This document shows, piece after piece, positions 57,410-64,000 of a stretch of DNA of 64,000 bases. Origin of the DNA: Circinella umbellata (lineage: Eukaryota; Mucoromycota; Mucoromycetes; Mucorales; Lichtheimiaceae); contig JAIWNF010000034.1 of NCBI GenBank assembly GCA_025093555.1, positions 1 to 64,000 on the forward strand, written 5' to 3'. The notes below the pieces were generated by a model. It was not told the origin of the DNA, searched no databases, and saw nothing but the letters and a program-made list of their open reading frames with translations. Within the stretch, counting starts at the first letter, position 1. Every line of letters starts with the position of its first letter. The position numbers and the translations under genes were made by a program.

Positions 57410-59297
57410 ATGGGTCAAGGGGTCAGTACAAAGAAGCACGGAAAGCTTACTTTAGGCTACCTTAAGGTTAATAATAACAATAGCAATAAAGCTACCACAA
57501 CCTCAACAACAACAACAACCACTATTGTCACCACAACAGATTTATTACTCGAGCGACCCGAAGACTATGGCTTATTAACAAGCATGGTTAGCGATACTAT
57601 ACTTAGTAAAAATAACAGTTACCCCAGTAGCAACAATAATAAAAGTAGCAGAAGCATTACCATTGACGATCATAATGACGCTGAATTAGCATTGCCATGG
57701 CAACAACAAAAACAACGACCTGATTCTGGTTACGTTGAAGATAATCGTCTTGTTAAAGAATTAGCATATATTGACACGACATACTACCTTGATACTATGA
57801 CTCTGTCAAAAGAACCAGAAATCAACAACAAAGATAATGAACCACAAAAGCAACAACAAAAATTGACATTGGGTGATATTATTTCAAAAAATGATAATAA
57901 ATCTATACAAGCACTACATCTCTCCTGTCGCCACTTGACTAGTTTAAACTGTACAAATCTATATTATCTAACCATGATTCAGAAACTTGACTTGTAAGTT
58001 CTCACCGGGGAGGAAGAAAGGGGGGGAGGTGGAATATATATAGGAAGGGGAGTATGTAAAGGATTTTTTTGTTCTTTTTTGCCACTCTAAGGAGTAGCCG
58101 AGTTCTACATTCCTTTTTATACACACATACAATACCTTCTCCCCCTTTCTTATTTATATATTTTTTGCCACCGAGTATTTTTTCTTTATTTACCTGTAGT
58201 AGTTATGAAAAGTTGTACTTGAATGATAATTTTTTTTTTGAGGGGGGGGGGGAGATAGAGAAAAAACAACAGAAAGGCCTGTTACTATTTATTATTTGAT
58301 GGGGCAAAAATAAAGTAAAACAACTTACTAATGATATATATATATTCTATACAGGTCAAGAAATCATCTAACTCATCTACCAGAATCCATCGGATCCCTC
58401 GTTAATCTCACTGTGTTACAATTAGCTCATAATAGACTTATTGAAATACCTGATACTGTATGTGGTCTTGTTAATCTCATTGAATTTGACCTTGGACATA
58501 ATCAATTGACTCAACTCACACCTTATATCGGTTATTTGAAAAAAGTCACCCATTTGAATCTTAATCATAATCATCATTTATCCGAATTACCAATAGAAAT
58601 AGGTGGAATGAAAAATTTATCATCGCTTTCCGTATTACATTGTCCTCAAATAACCATGTTACCTGCTGAAATGTTACAATTGCCTAATTTGCGTCGGATT
58701 AAAATTGCTTCAGCAAATAATCGAAATAACAATAACAACAATAACGACAGAAATGGAAATAACAATAACACGGATCATCATTTTTATCTCACAGACGATC
58801 TTCAACATAATCCACCCAGTTTACGTGAAATATGTGCACGTAAGAATTTAAAAGCCGCAGCTTATTATTTTCCTCATGTACGGCCCAAGCCTTGCACAGC
58901 ATGTGGTGAACCTTACTTTGAATCATATGTATCGCGTCGTCGATTGATCGAACGGTCTGATTCAGTCCTAGTTGTATTTGAATACAGATTATGTTCAGCC
59001 CATTGGACCGATGATGATGATCGTATGCGATATGTCTTTAATCATACACCACCCTCATTATTATTTTTGGATGCGAAGGGTAAAAATACCTTTAATGGTG
59101 TACTTCAATTTTTACCACCTATTGTGGCTCATAAAAATAAGAGCCATATTAATATCAACAAAAATGTTCAACAACAATTATTGACATCTACAACACATCA
59201 AGAACAACGTATTACGACTATTGCTGAAGAAGAAAAAGTCATTACTAAAAGTCGTTGGCGTCTTCACCGATTTTTTAAACGAAGCACTATACATTAA
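57410..59297 (+). CDS. Leucine-rich-repeat protein with N-myristoylation motif and Cys/His C-terminal module
   Basis: Exons 57410-57993 and 58355-59297 give 508 aa. MGQGVS matches the N-myristoylation consensus (Gly2, Ser6), so membrane attachment is likely. Residues 25-150 are Asn/Thr/Gln-rich and disordered. The LRRs begin with LHLSCRHLTSLNCTNLYYL and QKLDLSRNHLTHLPESIGSL and run for six to seven SDS22-like units, including LQLAHNRLIEIPDTVCGLVN. An Asn-rich loop follows, then PCTACGEPYFESY and RLCSAHWTDD, a C-x2-C...C-x2-H unit that may bind zinc. I do not recognise a named orthologue; a signalling scaffold at a membrane is an inference. Confidence 0.85.
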
Positions 59298-59677
59298 AAG
59301 TTTTTATTTTTGACAAATTTTTTTGCTCCTCCTCCTCCACTCCCCTTGCCCCTTTTTCTTTTTCTAACTTGTAAAGTAGTTCTCCTTTTCCAGGTTTTTT
59401 TTGAACCCATAAACGATGATATTTCTCCCTAATTGATTCTTTCTTTCTCATTTATTCATTTCACCCATTTTTTTTTTGTTTTTTTTTTGCATGATTATCT
59501 TATATACCCTTCATTTTTTTCCTCTTTCCCTTTTTGTAATTTATTGTTCATTTGATGGAAAAAAGATAGAATTAAACAGTCAATACATATATATATTTAT
59601 ATATATTACACGTTTTGTTATAGAGTTTTATTTATATTCATTATCATAGTTATTCTAAAGTAAAAAAAATATTCTAA
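59298..59677. terminator. Convergent 3' region between the LRR gene and UTP20
   Basis: T/C-rich after the LRR stop. AT-rich sequence follows, with TATATATATTT and AATAAA-like signals near 59560-59640 for either strand. The two genes end tail-to-tail here. No gene lies between. Confidence 0.4.
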
Positions 59678-60192
59678 CTAAAATTGAGGTGTTGATTTCG
59701 TTGTTTTCCTTTTCTTTTGACGTCGCTCAATTTTACGTTGTGCAGCTAATTGTGGATCTGCAACAGCCTCTAAAGCTCGTTTTGTTTTTCGTTCTTGACG
59801 TACATCTGCTGCACGTTGACGTACTCTTTGATATGCTGCAAAGTATACTGTTGATCCAGCCTTTTGTTGAACCATATTTAGTACTTCATTACCCAATTGC
59901 TTCAAATCCTCTATTGATTCATAAAAAGGAAAAATATGTTAATTACAATAATAAATAGATTAATGCTTGAATCAATTTAATATCAATATATTTATAATGA
60001 ACAAAAAAAAAATACGTACCAAATTCTTTATCATCCTTAATTTGTTGATCATTTGTTACTCGATAAATAGGTGTAATCATAGATATCAAATAAGGTGGTA
60101 ATTCTTCAGCTTGCATATGATTGGTAATGGCAGCAAAACATTTAAAGATAGATGATCGCTAAAATGATAATAAAAATGTTTAACAAGTTAGT

Positions 60193-60223
<31 letters not shown>

Positions 60224-63200
60224 CCATGATAATCATAATCAAGCTTTAAATAATAAATAGGTTAGAGCTTACCATCAAAATATTTTTGGAATTGCCCTTA
60301 TTTTGCAAACTACCACGTGCAGTAAATGTAAGTCGACGGAACATCCAATAATGTGCATTTCGAGTAGGTCGTTGATCTAACTTGGCTTGGGCAGTATTGA
60401 TTTTTTCTTCCAGTTTACCATTAGCGGCTATATCTTCTTGTGCTTCCTTATCATCTTCATCGTCATTTTGTCGAGTATCTTCTTCGGCAGGCAAATAATA
60501 TAAACATTTAGAGATAAAGAACAAATTGCGTACAATTTGATTGGCTTGTTCTTCTGTCAAATAATGACTCTTGAGTTGTTCGATAAATTTCAATACCAAA
60601 TCGCTCAAATTTTCTCTGGAAAGGAATTCACATTGGATATCACCTTTATGAGTACGATCTTCAGCGTTGACATTGGCGAAATAGTGACCGAATAAACGAC
60701 CGGAGGACGCACGAATCCATGCATGTGGATGCAAAAGCATTTCTTTCACTCCATACCACATTGCCATAGCATCTTCACCATACATTAATTCTGGGAAGCT
60801 CTTTGCGATCTTGGATAATGTACTAAGACTGTAGTAAGCTACTTCCCATGGGAAATCCACTTCCATTTCTTCATCACCATCATCAGGATGAATTTCAGGT
60901 GCCTTATTTTCTTCAAGTAAATGGGCCAAACGTGGTACCAGACCAGCTGCTACAGCTTTGCTTGTAAATACATCCATAATTAAACCATAAACTTGACAAC
61001 CGGCACGTTGTAAATTAGGTTTGTTCGATTGACCCATCCATTTATCCAACAAACGATAGACGGTCGTTAATTTATCATCGGTACATCGGCTCAACAACAA
61101 TTTGATCAATTCTGCAGACATTTCACGACATTTAGCCGAATCATCATTGACAAGTCGTAAAACAAGTCCCAAAAACATGGATTCTGCATATTCCATCAAG
61201 ATAGCATCGCCAAACTTGTCAATAATTTGATGTTGTAATTCCATAACAGAGACACGACCTGTTTCATGTACATATTCTAAATTGCGTACAATAAAACTGA
61301 TTTGTTTCTTGAGACGATCACGGCCCTGTGGATAATCCATCAAGAACATAAAATAGACGGCTCGTGCTTGATCACGAATCTCCTTGGCTTGATTAGTTAC
61401 CATAATTTCACCGACAAGATCCATAATATCGTATACTTCGGGAGCCATGAATTTCCGACCAATGAGAGCACGAATCAAAGCAAAAACAGTACTTTGTCGA
61501 TCAGGTTCTTCCAAATCAGGTCGAATGATGTTGAGCAAATAGACAAGTTGAGTTTCAGATAATTTGGCCTTTTCATTATCGCGAATACATACAGTGATCA
61601 ACTTGAAGCAAGACTGAATCAATTGTGAACGGGAATTACCAACATTCTTAATCAATTGGAAGGATCGTTTCATCACTGCGGGTATAGCATTAGGTACTTC
61701 ATCCAATGGATAAGTGATCAAGATACGCATGATCTTGGTACCCAAAATAATACTACTTGTATGGTTCGAATGTAATGTATTGGAAACTAAAGGAACCAAT
61801 GGATTCAATTTTTCTCGATGTTCTTGCAAGTTAGAATCAAATTTGTTACGACGCAATGCAGTAAGTAGCAAATGTAAACCAAAGTCAACAAAACGATAAG
61901 CATTGGTTGCAAGATGATCCTTGATAGTCGTATCAATACGTTTCAATTGAACTTCATAATTCTTTTCCATTTGACTCTTGACAATCTTTTCTTGAGCTTT
62001 AGCTTTGTATGTATCTAAGTTCTCGGTAATCAATCCATTGGCAAATTCCAAGAGTTCTAACGACTCAAATTCAGGGTTACGTACCAAACCAGCAGCAGTA
62101 CGCTTCAAAATGTCATCCACTTTACGTAAAATCTTTAAACTTTGTGTTTCAGACATGACATCCTTGAGTGGCATAAGCATGATGGGCAAGTTGGCAAAAT
62201 GAATGACTTTGCTGAGACTTTCAAAAGTACCTAAACTCTTTTGAACTTTTGCTTCCTTGATTTTACCCGTCATTTCATCGGCTTCTTTTTCTTGACCGGT
62301 TTTACCAAAGATATCATTGATTAAAATACCAACAATGTCTTCTAAGCAGTAATCAAGTTGACCCACTTCAAGACGTGGGATGGTATCAGCCAGTAAAACA
62401 TTAACAGTATAACCAAGAACATGGACTTCATAACCTTTAGTAAGGGCTGTTTTAAGTTCCTTAATAATGAATGATAAATAGGCAGGACCAAGATAAGCAT
62501 TCACCTTGAGCAATGTTTCTCGAAGTGTTTCACGAACGTCAAGAGCACGACTACGAATCATTTGACACAAACTAACCAGCAAACCAGGTAAATTAGTTCG
62601 CATGGATCGTTCAGGAAGAGCACGTAATAATTTGGCAACACCTAATGCAATAGGTACACGAATAAGTGCAGCTTGTTTGGTTTCAGTCTTGGTCAAATAA
62701 CTATTTAATGCTGGTAACATGCGATGAATTACAGTATCATGAATCTTGACAGCAAGATCCTTGGGTTCTTCTTTTTGTTTTTGATCCTCTTGTTCCTTTT
62801 CTTGTTCATCGCCATTTTCTGCTTTAGCTTGTTCTTTTGCTTCTTTGGCATTTTCTTCTCGAGCAAATTGTTCAGACGAGGTAAAATGAATACGCACTTT
62901 TTGACGACCCATGACACTGACAGCTTGTTCATCCGATACTTCCACATCCTTTAAATCAAAGTGGAAAGCATCCAAAATAGCACTGATCACTTTGAGATAG
63001 ACCTTTTCCATATCTGGTTTCTTGGCAATCAAATCCATATAAGTACGGAACATACCATAGTAACGTGTCCATCCCAATTGTCCAACCAGAGATGTAATAG
63101 TTGCACAACATTGGTTAATTAAGTTGTGATCCTTAATACGGTCAGTTTCATAAAAGAAAGCAGTGACAAGTGGAATAAAGACACTGTTGATTGTCGTTGG

Positions 63201-64000
63201 TTTGATAGCCCCTGTTTCAGCAGTTTCACCTAATCTTGCAAGTGCACGGACACGACGATGCAATTGCATATGGTAAATATTGTTGAAGAAATTGGCTTCT
63301 TCATCACCACCGAGCAACACAACCATATCCTCAAATACGGGAAGTTCGGGGAATGTGTGTACACCAGCATTGAGCAAATTCACGAATTCAAGACGAATCA
63401 ATTCAATATGGTTGGTTAATCCACGTTTGATGGCAGGGAAAATCATATGTGTAACATAGTTTAGCAATAAACGCTTTTCTTCTGGATCTGTTTGTTCTTT
63501 AGTTGCTTTTAAATAGACAGTCATACAATGAGTTGCTGCACCACGAAGTGCCATTTCTTCTTGATCATGCATATTATGTACAAATTGATGAAGGAGTGGC
63601 AACCATTGTTGATGATCCAATGTAGGGTAAAGATCGTCAGCTACAGAGTTTAATGCATCCAAAATACCATCATAATCAGGTTGATCCAAACGCTTGGCTG
63701 AATAAGTATTCATATCACGTAAAAGCTCACCCACCTTGGTGAGAGCAGGATTGACATCTACAAATGCTTGGAACACATTGACCAAAGCTGTACGACATTC
63801 ACGAGATCGTAAACTGGAAAACAATTGAGAAGCAGCACTGTAATATTGCGAATAAACCAATCCCATTTCCTTGAAACCTGGAATAAGACGGATAAACTTG
63901 GCCCAAACAGACAAGATATGTTCTTTGGTCTTTTCGGGAATAATACGACTGGATTTGCGCAAATTGGGAAGCAACAAATCGACAATCACACCAGCTTGTT
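59678..64000 (-). CDS. UTP20: UTP20, C-terminal portion (truncated by window edge)
   Basis: Exons (5' to 3') from beyond 64000 to 60273, 60158-60020 and 59910-59678 join in frame; about 1,360 residues are visible. HEAT-type helical repeats run throughout. LLRDMNTYSAKRLDQPDYDG is a signature of UTP20/DRIM. FPWEVAYYSLSTLSKIAKSF and HPHAWIRASSGRLFGHYFAN lie near the end, which closes with a basic nucleolar-type tail (AAQRKIERRQKKRKTTKS). UTP20 is a large scaffold of the small-subunit processome that works with U3 snoRNP in 18S rRNA maturation. An acidic K/E/Q insert lies at about 62760-62840. The full protein is near 2,500 residues in yeast, so roughly half lies outside. Confidence 0.93.
60195..60222. 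repeat. (TA)n microsatellite in a UTP20 intron
   Basis: A run of about 14 TA units inside the 114-bp intron between the two last large exons. Confidence 0.8.

Noticed and set aside
1..64000. CRISPR array or bacterial-type operon features
   Set aside because: No regularly spaced direct repeats with unique spacers; genes are spliced and eukaryotic.

Overview
The window looks like a piece of a Mucoromycota (mucoralean-type) fungal chromosome. It is AT-rich. Its genes carry short GT-AG introns and encode fungal housekeeping proteins: ERG2 sterol isomerase, a Vps74/GOLPH3 protein, a PMT-family protein, UTP20 and mitochondrial bL9. They sit beside a dense mixture of fungal transposons (KDZ, pogo/Tigger, Tc1, hAT-like, MULE-like, LINE, LTR). 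No tRNA, rRNA or CRISPR array was recognised.

Region 1 (1-37.6 kb) is repeat-dominated and layered. In order: a decayed MULE-like transposase; a nearly full-length LINE on the minus strand (poly-A tail at 2151-2194, ORF1 intact, ORF2 broken by one in-frame TGA); a pogo/Tigger element (7422-9187) cut by a fragment of a TAGGG-ended element; a 4,040-bp element with CACTG termini carrying two divergent genes of unknown function (9362-13401); a decayed multi-exon gene of unknown family (copy A, about 14.2-18.7 kb) split by a 1,930-bp hAT-like insertion; a DDE transposon with 27-bp TIRs (19083-21671); a gag-like gene split by a foldback MITE and by a solo LTR; a second unknown-family gene split by an intact Tc1 element; a second transposase split by a second solo LTR; a KDZ transposase split by a pogo MITE and a 5'-truncated LINE; and a 1,000-bp TIR element.

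Region 2 (about 38-64 kb) is mostly ordinary genes: VPS74 (-), PMT-like (+), ERG2 (+), adhesin-like beta-repeat protein (+), bL9m (+), myristoylation-motif LRR protein (+) and the 3' part of UTP20 (-), which runs off the right edge. One island at 40.4-43.6 kb interrupts it. That island holds copy B of the unknown family, itself split by a third, older LTR.

The most informative observations are these. Copies A and B act as mutual empty-site controls that fix two insertion events. The family keeps a D...E-x-K motif that could be a PD-(D/E)XK nuclease core. Copy A's last exon differs from copy B mainly by C-to-T/G-to-A changes, mostly at CpA/TpG, including two new stops, which is a RIP-like pattern. 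The CACTG element encodes no recognisable transposase. The PMT-like protein has lost the Asp of the catalytic DE motif.
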